A DNA stretch of 18,265 nucleotides from Chloroflexota bacterium (GCA_022574315.1 JACZSH010000016.1:1-18265); one strand, 5' to 3'. Numbered from the stretch's first letter, positions 6,903-14,401 are shown. Notes: generated from the sequence alone by a model not told the origin. Numbers and translations are program-made.

Positions 6903-6904
6903 CT

Positions 6905-7591
6905 TTACCTCTGCTGGACCCGGTTTAAAATAATATTGATGACCAGGGCGATAGATATCAGGATTATCCCCAGGGCGATGGCAAGTTCCAGATCACCCCG
7001 GGAAGTCTCCAGAGAAATGGCGGTGGTGATGACCCGGGTAAATCCCTTGATGTTACCGCCTACCATCAGCGCAATGCCGATTTCCGAGATAGCCCGGCCA
7101 AACCCCATGATAACGGCCGCCAGGACCGCGTAACGGGCCTCCCTGAGGGCGACGACGGACGCCTGGAAGTCACTGGCACCGAGCGACAGGGCGGTATCCA
7201 GTATCGCCTTGTCTACGCCACTGAGAGCGGAGATGGTCAACCCGAGCATCACCGGAGTTATCAGCATTACCTGACCAATGACCATTATCGCCGGCGTGAA
7301 CATCAGGTCGAGTCCACCCAGAAGCCCGGCCCGGGAAAACAGCACGAAAACGAACAGGCCGATAGCGACGGTAGGAACACTGAAAAAGGTCTGAATAATA
7401 CTCACCAGGAACCTTTTGCCCGGAAAATTTCGGAAGTGGATGAGACTGCCCAGCGGCAGGCAGATTAAAGAGGCAAGGATGGTAGAGGTCACCGAAATTG
7501 TCAGTGACCGGCCGGCTATCTCCATCACCTCCGGGTCGAGGGTAAAAATAAGCTCCAGGGCCCGGGTCAGGCCCTGCCATATCTCCGTCAA
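6905..7591 (-). CDS. tupB: tungstate ABC transporter permease
   Basis: This 228-residue inner-membrane protein has several hydrophobic helices and the EAA-type loop that docks on the ATPase (ALREARYAVLAAVIMGFGRA, about residues 149-168), followed by ISEIGIALMVGGN, typical of the TupB/CysW-like group. The start is TTG 7591: AAGGGG lies 8 nt upstream, and the opening EIWQGL...DPEVMEIAGRSL fits family N-termini. A nearby ATG (7580) is in another frame and only opens a shadow frame. It sits between tupA (46 nt upstream) and tupC (2 nt downstream), completing the three-part importer. Confidence 0.9.
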   Translation of the reverse strand: MTEIWQGLTRALELIFTLDPEVMEIAGRSLTISVTSTILASLICLPLGSLIHFRNFPGKRFLVSIIQTFFSVPTVAIGLFVFVLFSRAGLLGGLDLMFTPAIMVIGQVMLITPVMLGLTISALSGVDKAILDTALSLGASDFQASVVALREARYAVLAAVIMGFGRAISEIGIALMVGGNIKGFTRVITTAISLETSRGDLELAIALGIILISIALVINIILNRVQQR

Positions 7592-7637
7592 TTTATTGCC
7601 CCTTATCCAGTATTTTTATGTCAATCACGCGATTGTT

Positions 7638-8621
7638 TTATTCCGGCACGGCACCAGCACCGGGAGTGAACAATTGCCGGCCATATTCCTCTACTCCGTA
7701 GCGGCCGATAAGCTCCTGCGTCTCCGGGGAAATAAGAAAGGTTATCAGGTTATTGGCCATAACATTATCAACTCCGGCCACTTTTTCCGGATTTACCGCA
7801 ATCGCCGAGTAGACGTTGAGCAGCCTGCTGTCCTTGTTGATAATCAGCCCCAGCTCCAGGTTGCTCCGGTAAGCAAGAAAGGTACCTAAGTCGGTCAGCG
7901 TGTATGCCTGTTTCTCGCTGGCCATCCTGAGGGTCGGTCCCATACCACTTCCCGACTCCAGGTACCAGTCACCGGCATTCCTGACCGTTTCATAGTCGTA
8001 GCCGGCGCTTTCCCAGATACTTTTCTCTTTGGAGTGAGTCCCGGAATCGTCTCCCCGGGAAACAAAACCATAGCGGGCAGCATTCATCAATTTACGAAAA
8101 GCATCCACCGAACTCAATCCCTTGATGCCAGCCGGGTCAGCTTCCGGACCGACGATGAGAAAATAGTTATAAGCGAAGGGTACCCGCTCTATTCCATAAC
8201 CTTCAGCCACAAACTGCTCTTCGCGGGCTCTAGAGTGCACGGTGATGATGTCGACATCCCCCCTTCGCCCGTATTCCAGGGCCCTGCCGGTACCGGCGTA
8301 TATCACGTCCAACTCCACGCCGTACAGTTCCTCAAACACGGGTTCCAGATACCCCCAGAGGCCGGTGTCGTAGAGACTGGTCGTCGTCGCCACCCGCAGC
8401 CGTTGCTGGGGAGGGGTGAGCGGCCTACCGGAAGGATTACAACCGGTCATCGTCATTATCATGCCGGCGGCCATCACCAGGACAATCAGGGTAATAATCA
8501 GCCCGTTTTTCGCATACCCCGACTGAGAAAAGACACGCACCCGGCACAATAATACGTTACTGAGGCGATGGAGATGGCACCCCGTCCGATTGACGAAGTT
8601 TACAAGCCAGACCAAGACCAA
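7638..8621 (-). CDS. tupA: tungstate-binding lipoprotein of the ABC transporter
   Basis: The mature part carries TupA hallmarks: ATTTSLYDTGLWGYLEPVF after the signal region and SRGDDSGTHSKEKSIW in the middle, both lining the oxyanion site in the family. A hydrophobic stretch (GLIITLIVLVMAAGM) ends in a lipobox-like MTGC, so the protein should be lipid-anchored outside the membrane. The frame is open back to ATG 8690, but that codon lies inside the riboswitch. The best-supported start is TTG 8621, 8 nt after AAAGGAG at the riboswitch 3' end. This leaves 60 residues before the lipid Cys, unusually long. A GTG at 8540 would give a normal 33-residue signal peptide but has no visible ribosome-binding site. 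Confidence 0.88.
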   Translation of the reverse strand: MVLVWLVNFVNRTGCHLHRLSNVLLCRVRVFSQSGYAKNGLIITLIVLVMAAGMIMTMTGCNPSGRPLTPPQQRLRVATTTSLYDTGLWGYLEPVFEELYGVELDVIYAGTGRALEYGRRGDVDIITVHSRAREEQFVAEGYGIERVPFAYNYFLIVGPEADPAGIKGLSSVDAFRKLMNAARYGFVSRGDDSGTHSKEKSIWESAGYDYETVRNAGDWYLESGSGMGPTLRMASEKQAYTLTDLGTFLAYRSNLELGLIINKDSRLLNVYSAIAVNPEKVAGVDNVMANNLITFLISPETQELIGRYGVEEYGRQLFTPGAGAVPE

Positions 8622-8627
8622 GATAAG

Positions 8628-8726
8628 TTCTCCTTTCCAATCACGGGAGGCAACGCCGTTTCCAGCGCTACCCTCTCGGCCAGTCTCCATAGGCGAACCT
8701 CCAGGAGAGCAGGCTCGGAGAAATCC
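8628..8726 (-). promoter_or_regulatory. Moco/Tuco (molybdenum/tungsten cofactor) riboswitch upstream of tupA
   Basis: The minus strand has, in order, the conserved pieces of the Moco RNA motif: CTCCGAGCC (8712-8720), GGCCGAGAGGG, GCCTCCC and GGAAAGG (8632-8638). Between them lie a hairpin TCTCC...AGG-TTCG-CCT...GGAGA with a UUCG tetraloop and a hairpin CGCTG-GAAA-CGGCG with a GNRA tetraloop. GAGG pairs with CCTC at the base of the second hairpin. The closing stem pairs TTCTCC (8718-8723) with GGAGAA (8628-8633), which contains the tupA Shine-Dalgarno. Cofactor binding should therefore hide that site and turn translation off. The motif is known to control Mo/W uptake and cofactor genes; the tup operon suggests a tungsten-cofactor role, but the ligand cannot be read from the sequence. 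Confidence 0.85.
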
Positions 8727-8744
8727 TTAAATTTGCCAGAAGCT

Positions 8745-8774
8745 ATTTTAACATAATTTTTACCGGGCGAGCAA
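8745..8774 (-). promoter_or_regulatory. promoter for the tupABC operon
   Basis: On the minus strand TTGCTC (8769-8774) is followed after 18 nt by TAAAAT (8745-8750), preceded by a TG one base upstream (extended -10). Transcription would start near 8738, about a dozen bases before the riboswitch, as expected. Confidence 0.65.
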
Positions 8775-8787
8775 CTTCGTCCGTGTC

Positions 8788-8816
8788 TTGACGATGAGGT
8801 AAGCCTCTGTTAAAAT
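8788..8816 (+). promoter_or_regulatory. sigma70-type promoter for the acyl-CoA operon
   Basis: TTGACG (8788-8793), a 17-nt spacer and TAAAAT (8811-8816) with TG one base upstream form a strong promoter. The 5' leader of about 50 nt contains a perfect 5-bp inverted repeat GCAGG-CAA-CCTGC (8833-8845), a possible hairpin or protein site. The promoter faces away from the tup promoter 13 bp to its left. Confidence 0.8.
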
Positions 8817-8871
8817 CAAGAGCAACTTTCGGGCAGGCAACCTGCTTCAGATAAGACCAAGGAGAGTTACC

Positions 8872-9648
8872 ATGTCTCTTATTGATTACCAGAAAGAAGG
8901 TAGAATCGCCACCTTCACCATCAACCGCCCGGAAGCCTATAACGCCATGAACGTGGCGGCAATCAAAGAGCTTCACCGGGCAATGGTGGACTTCCGTGAT
9001 GATGACGAACTGTGGGTGGGTATCGTTACCGGTGCTGGTGAAAAAGCTTTTTGCGCCGGAGCCGATATCGGGGATATGCTGCCCTTCTTACAGAAAACCC
9101 TGCCGCAAAGTCCCTGGGCAACACCGGCGACGCCGATGCGGGGACTGGAGCTGTGGAAACCGCTTATCGCCGCTATCAACGGGATAGCGATGGGCGGCGG
9201 CCTGGAGATAGCCATGGCCTGCGATATCAGGATTGCTTCCGAGAAAGCCCGCCTGGGGTTACCCGAAGTGACCCTGGGGCTGATACCTGGCTGGGGCGGC
9301 ACCCAGCGACTGCCCAGACTGGTGCCCTGGGGCCAGGCCGCCGAAATGATTTTCACCGGAAAGTCCATCGATGCCCGGGAAGCCTGCCGCATCGGCCTGG
9401 TGAATAAAGTCGTCCCCCCGGAAATGGTAATGCCGACCGCCCGTGAACTGGCCGACGTCATTTGCCAGGCCGGGCCACTGGCGGTAAGAGCCGCCAAAGA
9501 AGCCATGGTTAGAGGCAGCCGCCTGAGCCTGGAAGACGGATTGAGGCTGGAAAACGACCTGGAAGCCCGCGTCATGGACACGGAGGACTATACCGAGGGA
9601 ACCACCGCTTTCCGCGAAAAAAGAAAACCCGACTTTAAAGCAAAATGA
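8872..9648 (+). CDS. enoyl-CoA hydratase/crotonase family protein
   Basis: This 258-residue enzyme should hydrate trans-2-enoyl-CoA to 3-hydroxyacyl-CoA. The oxyanion-hole segments FCAGADI (60-66) and AMGGGLE (106-112) are present, as are both catalytic glutamates of true hydratases: Glu112 (GGGLE) and Glu132 (LPEV). The IPGWGGTQRLPRLV stretch is typical of the hydratase/crotonase branch. AAGGAG lies 7 nt before the ATG. It is first in a three-gene operon with a 3-hydroxyacyl-CoA dehydrogenase and an SDR, which suggests short-chain (C4) acyl-CoA conversion. No thiolase or acyl-CoA dehydrogenase is in the window, so direction (butyrate formation or oxidation) cannot be decided. Confidence 0.92.
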   Translation: MSLIDYQKEGRIATFTINRPEAYNAMNVAAIKELHRAMVDFRDDDELWVGIVTGAGEKAFCAGADIGDMLPFLQKTLPQSPWATPATPMRGLELWKPLIAAINGIAMGGGLEIAMACDIRIASEKARLGLPEVTLGLIPGWGGTQRLPRLVPWGQAAEMIFTGKSIDAREACRIGLVNKVVPPEMVMPTARELADVICQAGPLAVRAAKEAMVRGSRLSLEDGLRLENDLEARVMDTEDYTEGTTAFREKRKPDFKAK

Positions 9649-9669
9649 TTCCCGGAATGGAGTAACCGC

Positions 9670-10536
9670 ATGGAAATCAGGCAAGTAGGCGTCGTTGGCT
9701 GCGGGCAGATGGGCGGCGGCATTGCCCAGGTATCCGCTCTGGCCGGCTACCGGGTGGTCGTCTCGGAAATAAACGCCCAACTTCTGGCCCGGGGGATGGC
9801 CGCCATCGCCGCCTTTCTGGACAAAAGCACGGCCAGGGGTAACCTGACGCCATCGGATAAAGACGCCGCCATGAGTCGCCTCCAGGGAACCACCGATATG
9901 AAGGACTTCAACGATTGCGACCTGGTAATCGAGGCGACCGTGGAGAACCTGGAACTGAAAAAGAAAATATTTGGCGAACTGGATAAAATCTGTCCGGAAC
10001 ACGCTGTCCTGGCCTCCAATACCTCCAGTCTCTCGATAATCGACATGGCCATGGCTACTTCCCGACCGGATAGGGTACTGGGGATGCACTTTTTCAACCC
10101 GGTGCCGGTAATGAAACTGCTGGAACTGGTCAGGACCATCGCCACCAGCGATGATACTTTTGCCGCCGGGAAAAGCTTTGGCCAGTCCATCGGGAAAACG
10201 GTCATTGTTACCCAGGATACCCCCGGGTTCATCGTCAACCGGCTGCTGGTACCACAGCTGCTCAACGCGATACGAATGTTGGAAACCGGTGTGGCTACCC
10301 GGGAGGATATTGACGCCGGCCTCACCCTGGGACTGAACCATCCCATGGGGCCGCTGGCCTTATCTGACCTGATCGGGCTGGATACGGTGCTCTTTATCGC
10401 CAACAGCCTGTATGATGAATTCAAAGAAGCACAGCATGCTCCCCCGGTATTGCTGGCCAGGATGGTTACCTCTGGCAGACTGGGACGCAAGACGGGCACC
10501 GGATTCTACGAATACGGAAAGAGCCGTAACGTCTGA
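9670..10536 (+). CDS. hbd: 3-hydroxybutyryl-CoA dehydrogenase
   Basis: This 288-residue enzyme interconverts 3-hydroxyacyl-CoA and 3-oxoacyl-CoA with NAD(P). It has the Rossmann motif GCGQMG (10-15), then ASNTSS with Ser119, the catalytic pair His140 (MHFFNPVPVM) and Glu152, and Asn190 in TPGFIVNR. The acidic SEIN at the end of the second strand (Glu33) favours NAD over NADP, as an inference. The length matches the single-domain bacterial Hbd/PaaH type, without a fused hydratase. GGAG lies 8 nt before the ATG. It acts on the product of the crotonase encoded 21 nt upstream. Confidence 0.94.
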   Translation: MEIRQVGVVGCGQMGGGIAQVSALAGYRVVVSEINAQLLARGMAAIAAFLDKSTARGNLTPSDKDAAMSRLQGTTDMKDFNDCDLVIEATVENLELKKKIFGELDKICPEHAVLASNTSSLSIIDMAMATSRPDRVLGMHFFNPVPVMKLLELVRTIATSDDTFAAGKSFGQSIGKTVIVTQDTPGFIVNRLLVPQLLNAIRMLETGVATREDIDAGLTLGLNHPMGPLALSDLIGLDTVLFIANSLYDEFKEAQHAPPVLLARMVTSGRLGRKTGTGFYEYGKSRNV

Positions 10537-10558
10537 AAGAAGAAAGGAGACGGTAACT

Positions 10559-11317
10559 ATGAGTATCAAAGGGAAAGTGGCACTGGTCACGGGAGGTTCT
10601 GGTGGACTGGGCAGGGTACACAGCCTGTCGCTCGCCAAAGCGGGCTGTGATGTCGCCGTTACCGGACACAGTCACCTGGAAAAAGCGGAAGCCGTGGTCA
10701 AGGAAATTGAAGCCCTGGGCAGAAAAGCCATCGCGGTCAAGGTAGACCTGGCCAACCTGGACGAAGTCCAGGCCGGGGTACAGAAAGTGGCAGCGTCACT
10801 GGGGCCGGTTGACATCCTGGTAAATAATGCCGCTTTTGGTATCGTGAGAGCCGTCACCATCGTCAAGATGGATAAAGCGGACTGGGACCGCGACCTGAGC
10901 GTCAACCTGACCGGAGCCTTCAACACCATAAAATGCTGCATGCCGGGCATGGCGGAGCGGGGTTGGGGTCGCATCATCAACATTTCGTCAATCGCCGGCA
11001 CTATGGGCGGGATGGGGCAGGGCAGTTATGCCGCGACCAAAGCCGGACTTATCGGCCTGACCAAGACGGCCGCGCTGGAAGGCGCCCGCAAAGGCATTAC
11101 CTGCAACGCCATCGTGCTCGGCGTCTTCGCCGGAGGCAGCTTCAATGAGGTAGCCCCCGAGTTCCAGGAGCGGATAATAAAACGCATGGCTTTACGCCGG
11201 GCGGGCGACCCTCAGGAGCTGAGCAACGTCGTGGTTTTTCTCGCCTCCGAGGAATCAAGCTACATTACCGGCGAGGCAATTGAGGTCAGCGGCGGCGCCA
11301 GCCTGTTTACCTTCTAG
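10559..11317 (+). CDS. SDR family oxidoreductase, FabG-like
   Basis: This 252-residue short-chain dehydrogenase has the cofactor motif TGGSGGLG (11-18), NNAA (89-92), and the catalytic tetrad Asn116, Ser144, Tyr157 and Lys161 (SYAATK). The C-terminal FLASEESSYITGEAIEVSGG is typical of 3-oxoacyl-ACP or acetoacetyl-CoA reductases. A longer frame opens at 10412, but that start lies inside hbd; ATG 10559 has AAAGGAGA upstream and begins the Rossmann fold properly. Being last in the operon behind hbd, it may reduce 3-oxoacyl-CoA with the other stereochemistry or cofactor. That role is inferred, and SDR substrates are hard to predict. Confidence 0.9.
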   Translation: MSIKGKVALVTGGSGGLGRVHSLSLAKAGCDVAVTGHSHLEKAEAVVKEIEALGRKAIAVKVDLANLDEVQAGVQKVAASLGPVDILVNNAAFGIVRAVTIVKMDKADWDRDLSVNLTGAFNTIKCCMPGMAERGWGRIINISSIAGTMGGMGQGSYAATKAGLIGLTKTAALEGARKGITCNAIVLGVFAGGSFNEVAPEFQERIIKRMALRRAGDPQELSNVVVFLASEESSYITGEAIEVSGGASLFTF

Positions 11318-11324
11318 TAAGTTA

Positions 11325-11333
11325 TGGTAGAAT
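11325..11333 (+). promoter_or_regulatory. extended -10 promoter for corA
   Basis: TG-G-TAGAAT starts 8 nt after the SDR stop codon, with only a weak TTTACC 16 nt upstream of the hexamer. It would give corA a leader of about 43 nt. A later TTGACT (11339-11344) has no good -10 partner. Confidence 0.4.
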
Positions 11334-11382
11334 AAAACTTGACTCGTAATAATGGCTAATATTTTAGTGGACAGGGTATATC

Positions 11383-12351
11383 ATGACAGTGACCAAGGTC
11401 AGCAAAAAAGAAAAGCGACCGGAAAGCGAAAAGCCGTTAAACATAGAGACGGTTACCTGGGAAGACCTGACCTGGGTTAACATCGAGTACCCTACGGAGC
11501 GGGAGACAGACTATCTGGCGCAAAACTATCCCTTCCACCCTCTGGACCTGGATGACTGCCTGAGTCGCATACAGCGACCCAAGATAGACGAGTATAAAGA
11601 CTACCTGTTTGTGGTCTTCCATTTTCCGATATTCAACAGAGAAGCCAGGGTAACCAGTCCCAGCCAGCTATCGGTATTTATCGGCGAAAACTACCTGATT
11701 ACCGTGCACAAAGGGGAACTAAAACCACTGGTAAAGCTTTTCCGCGACTGCCAGATTAACGAAGACTCAAAGCAGGAGGCCTTTAACCGGGGCTCTGGCT
11801 ACTTACTCTACCGTGTCGTCGACCGGTTGATTGACTACTGCCTGCCGATACTTAACCGGGTCGTCGACAATATTGAACAGGTTGAAGATGATATCTTTGC
11901 CGATGACCCGCGCGGCGCCATAAAAGACCTCTCGATACTGAGACGCGATATCATTTCTTTCCGACGGATTATCTGGCCGATGCGGGCGGTTATCGGCAGC
12001 CTGGAACCAAAAATACGCCGGTTTACCAAGATGGACCTGGCGGTTTATTTTGGCGACACTGTCGACCACATTGACAAAATCTGGGACGCCCTGGACGAAT
12101 ACAAAGAGGTTATCGAAGGTCTCAACGACACTTACGACTCTCTGGCCACCAGCCGCACCAATGAAGTCATGCGCATGCTGACGGTTATCGCCACCATTCT
12201 CCTGCCTATTACTGTCGTCGCCAGCCTCTGGGGAATGAACATCCCGCTACCTTTCCAGGATTCGGCATATTCACTGGTATTTGTTTTTCTGGTCATGATA
12301 GTTATTATCGGCGGCATGTTGTTCCTCTTCCGCCGCAAGCACCTGATGTAG
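11383..12351 (+). CDS. corA: CorA family Mg2+/divalent cation transporter
   Basis: This 322-residue protein has the CorA layout: a large acidic N-terminal cytoplasmic domain, a long helix (about 170-270) and two C-terminal membrane helices. The first helix (MLTVIATILLPITVVASLW) ends at the selectivity motif Gly284-Met285-Asn286, in the form WGMNIPLP rather than the common YGMNF. The second helix ends in the basic tail FRRKHL. It should form a pentameric channel for Mg2+, or possibly Co2+ or Ni2+. GGACAGGG lies about 7 nt before the ATG. It heads a run of plus-strand genes with short gaps. Confidence 0.93.
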   Translation: MTVTKVSKKEKRPESEKPLNIETVTWEDLTWVNIEYPTERETDYLAQNYPFHPLDLDDCLSRIQRPKIDEYKDYLFVVFHFPIFNREARVTSPSQLSVFIGENYLITVHKGELKPLVKLFRDCQINEDSKQEAFNRGSGYLLYRVVDRLIDYCLPILNRVVDNIEQVEDDIFADDPRGAIKDLSILRRDIISFRRIIWPMRAVIGSLEPKIRRFTKMDLAVYFGDTVDHIDKIWDALDEYKEVIEGLNDTYDSLATSRTNEVMRMLTVIATILLPITVVASLWGMNIPLPFQDSAYSLVFVFLVMIVIIGGMLFLFRRKHLM

Positions 12352-12374
12352 TCCGGCGGGCCAAAGGCTTTAGC

Positions 12375-13049
12375 ATGAATGTTTCACACCGTTTAGTGAT
12401 TATTACCGCCATTTTTATTACTTGCCTTATTACCGCTAATGTTATCGCCGTCAAATTAGTCAGCCTTGGCCCGGTTATCTTGCCCGCCGCCATCTTTGTT
12501 TTCCCGCTGAGTTACATCTTCGGTGACGTGCTGACCGAGGTCTACGGCTACCGCCAGGCCCGGCAAGTCATCTGGCTCGCTTTTATCTGCAACCTTATCT
12601 TCGTCATCTTTGTCTGGGTGGGGCAGATACTACCGCCGGCCTCTTTCTGGGAAGGACAGTCGGCCTACGAGCGCATCCTGGGTTATACGCCGAGACTGCT
12701 GGCGGCTTCGTTCCTCGGCTACCTGGTCGGTGAGTTCGCCAATTCTTTTATCATGGCCAGGATGAAAGTCCTGACCCGGGGGCGCTGGCTGTGGAGTCGT
12801 ACCATCGGCTCCACGGTAGTCGGACAGGGACTGGATACCGCCCTATTCATCACCATTGCCTTTATCGGCACCCCCGCCTTTTTACCGGTGATGATTCTCT
12901 ACCACTGGCTGGCGAAGACGGTAATTGAAGCCCTGGCAACGCCGGCAACTTACCGTCTGGTAAACTACCTGAAACGAAAAGAGGGAATAGACGTCTACGA
13001 CGACGAGACGAACTTCAACCCTTTCCGCATTGCCGATTCGTCAAACTGA
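12375..13049 (+). CDS. yhhQ: queuosine precursor transporter, YhhQ/VUT family
   Basis: This 224-residue membrane protein has about six hydrophobic helices. Family signatures are FPLSYIFGDVLTEVYGYR (about residues 43-60), the EFANSFIMARMKVL segment, and a conserved charged loop TRGRWLWSRTIGSTVVGQG before the last helices. COG1738 members import queuine or related 7-deazaguanine precursors for tRNA modification. No queuosine synthesis or Tgt gene is in the window, so salvage is inferred. AAAGG lies 8 nt before the ATG, 23 nt after corA. Confidence 0.9.
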   Translation: MNVSHRLVIITAIFITCLITANVIAVKLVSLGPVILPAAIFVFPLSYIFGDVLTEVYGYRQARQVIWLAFICNLIFVIFVWVGQILPPASFWEGQSAYERILGYTPRLLAASFLGYLVGEFANSFIMARMKVLTRGRWLWSRTIGSTVVGQGLDTALFITIAFIGTPAFLPVMILYHWLAKTVIEALATPATYRLVNYLKRKEGIDVYDDETNFNPFRIADSSN

Positions 13050-13062
13050 AAGGTGAGCAATA

Positions 13063-13833
13063 ATGAAAATCAAAGTCCTGGGTGCCCATAACTGTGAATC
13101 GTCAGCCACCAGACTGGTCAGCCTGTTAATCGATGATGTCCTGGCACTGGACGCGGGCAGCCTTACCTCCAGCTTGACCTTTGCCGCCCAGCAGAAACTG
13201 AAGGCAATCCTGCTCACCCACCAGCATTATGACCACATACGGGACGTCCCAGCACTGGCGATGAACGCCCTTTTTTCTGAAACCAACATCAGCGTCTACG
13301 CCACGCAAATGGTTCGTGACGCCCTGGAAACCCACTGGCTGAACGGCGTCACCTATAGCCGCTTCCTGGAAAAACCAGAGGGAAATCCCATTATCAATTT
13401 CACCACCGTTGAGCCGTATAAAGCCCTGCAAATCGGTGACTACCGGGTTTTACCGCTACCGGTGTCTCATTCCGTACCTACCACGGGTTATCAGATTACG
13501 GGACCTGATGGTAAAAAGTTATTGTACACCGGGGACACCGGGCCGGGGCTGTCCGACTGCTGGGAACACGCCTCCCCAGACCTGATTATTACCGAGGTCA
13601 CCGCCCCTGACCGGTACGTTGAATTTAGCCAGAAGAATAGGCACCTCACGCCCGGTTTACTCAAAGAAGAGCTAATCTCCTTCCGAAAGCAAAAAGGCTA
13701 CCTGCCGCCGGTGGTTACCGTCCACATGAACCCGAGACAGGAAAACGAAATAGCCACTGAAATTACCCTGGTCGCCGCCGAGTTAAAAACTTCCATCAGC
13801 CTGGCTTATGAGGGAATGCTGATTCAGCTGTAA
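13063..13833 (+). CDS. metallo-beta-lactamase-fold hydrolase
   Basis: This 256-residue protein has the metal motif THQHYDH with His53, His55, Asp57 and His58. Further ligand candidates are the His in PVSHSVP, the Asp in YTGDTG and the His in TVHMNPR. It should bind two metal ions and hydrolyse a phosphoester or related bond. The layout resembles the cAMP phosphodiesterase/RNase Z-like branch more than beta-lactamases, but I cannot name a substrate. It is cytoplasmic (no signal peptide). AAAGGTGA lies just before the ATG, and the gene begins 13 nt after yhhQ and is followed closely by an RNase-like gene, so an RNA substrate is possible. Confidence 0.85.
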   Translation: MKIKVLGAHNCESSATRLVSLLIDDVLALDAGSLTSSLTFAAQQKLKAILLTHQHYDHIRDVPALAMNALFSETNISVYATQMVRDALETHWLNGVTYSRFLEKPEGNPIINFTTVEPYKALQIGDYRVLPLPVSHSVPTTGYQITGPDGKKLLYTGDTGPGLSDCWEHASPDLIITEVTAPDRYVEFSQKNRHLTPGLLKEELISFRKQKGYLPPVVTVHMNPRQENEIATEITLVAAELKTSISLAYEGMLIQL

Positions 13834-13871
13834 ACTGGAGGGATGGTCTCATAAACATATTCAAGTTTATT

Positions 13872-14336
13872 GTGGACCACAACGTTGGCAAGCTGACAAA
13901 ATGGCTGCGGATGATGGGTTACGACACCATTTTCTTTCAAGGCGCCGACGACTCACAAATGGTGGCCAGGGCGCTACCCGAAGACAGGATAGTGCTGACC
14001 CGCGATACCCAGCTAATAAAACGGGGAGTGTTTACCAGCGGTCGGCTTAAGGTCATCCTGATTCAGAGCGACGTACCGGAATCACAAATACGGCAGGTAT
14101 TAAACGCTTTACAGATGGATGCCCCGTCCCAGCCATTCACCCGCTGCCTGGAGTGTAATCAGCCCCTGGAAGAAAGGAGGAAAGACCAGGTAGAAAACCG
14201 CGTGCCGCCTTATGTCTTTAAAACGCAGCGCCAGTACATGGAATGCCCGGCCTGCCATCGGCTTTACTGGAGAGGCACCCACTGGGAAGCAATGACCGGA
14301 AAGCTGAGCCGGTTAGCCGGAAAGCAGCCGCGGTAA
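13872..14336 (+). CDS. Mut7-C RNase domain protein with zinc ribbon
   Basis: This protein matches the Mut7-C (DUF82) family: a PIN-like RNase half with VDHNVGKLTKWLRMMGYDT and VLTRDTQLIKR, then a zinc ribbon with Cys pairs CLEC and CPAC. The acidic residues in those motifs would bind catalytic metal. The listed GTG start gives 154 residues but removes the first beta-strand (FKFIV). The frame is open upstream to AUA 13851 with GGAGGG exactly 8 nt before it, which would give a 161-residue protein beginning INIFKFIVDHN. I think that start is biologically better but non-standard, so the conservative start is given. Function is likely RNA cleavage; targets unknown. Confidence 0.85.
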   Translation: MDHNVGKLTKWLRMMGYDTIFFQGADDSQMVARALPEDRIVLTRDTQLIKRGVFTSGRLKVILIQSDVPESQIRQVLNALQMDAPSQPFTRCLECNQPLEERRKDQVENRVPPYVFKTQRQYMECPACHRLYWRGTHWEAMTGKLSRLAGKQPR

Positions 14337-14341
14337 CACAG

Positions 14342-14370
14342 TTGACCATAGGCGAGTATATTGCTACACT
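14342..14370 (+). promoter_or_regulatory. promoter for the NAD(P)HX repair gene
   Basis: TTGACC (14342-14347), a 17-nt spacer and TACACT (14365-14370) with TG one base upstream form an extended -10 promoter right after the Mut7-C stop. It places transcription start near 14377, which excludes the longer open frame beginning at 14243. Confidence 0.6.
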
Positions 14371-14401
14371 CAAAAGTAACCGGATGACGGGTTTTTCGAC
14401 C

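Noticed and set aside
7622..7635. CAATC-ACGC-GATTG inverted repeat between tupA and tupB
   Set aside because: A 5-bp stem with no U-run in the direction of tup transcription. The T-run on the other strand has no gene to terminate.
8034..8552. 172-residue plus-strand frame inside tupA
   Set aside because: Shadow of tupA on the opposite strand; no family features.
9259..10341. 360-residue open frame on the minus strand opposite crotonase and hbd
   Set aside because: It lies wholly antisense to two well-supported enzymes, its product is low-complexity and resembles no family, and it has no ribosome-binding site. Long antisense frames are expected in GC-rich coding DNA.
10784..10795. Third, 12-nt copy of the att-like string in the SDR gene
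   Set aside because: It encodes ordinary residues of a conserved SDR helix and has no tRNA context, so it is a chance match. It does warn that the 14-bp repeat is only moderately significant.
11339..11364. TTGACT as a corA -35 box
   Set aside because: No -10 hexamer at acceptable spacing; the nearby extended -10 at 11325 is better.
14243..14401. Upstream extension of the NAD(P)HX repair protein
   Set aside because: It overlaps the Mut7-C zinc ribbon in another frame, has no family similarity, and lies largely upstream of the promoter at 14342-14370.
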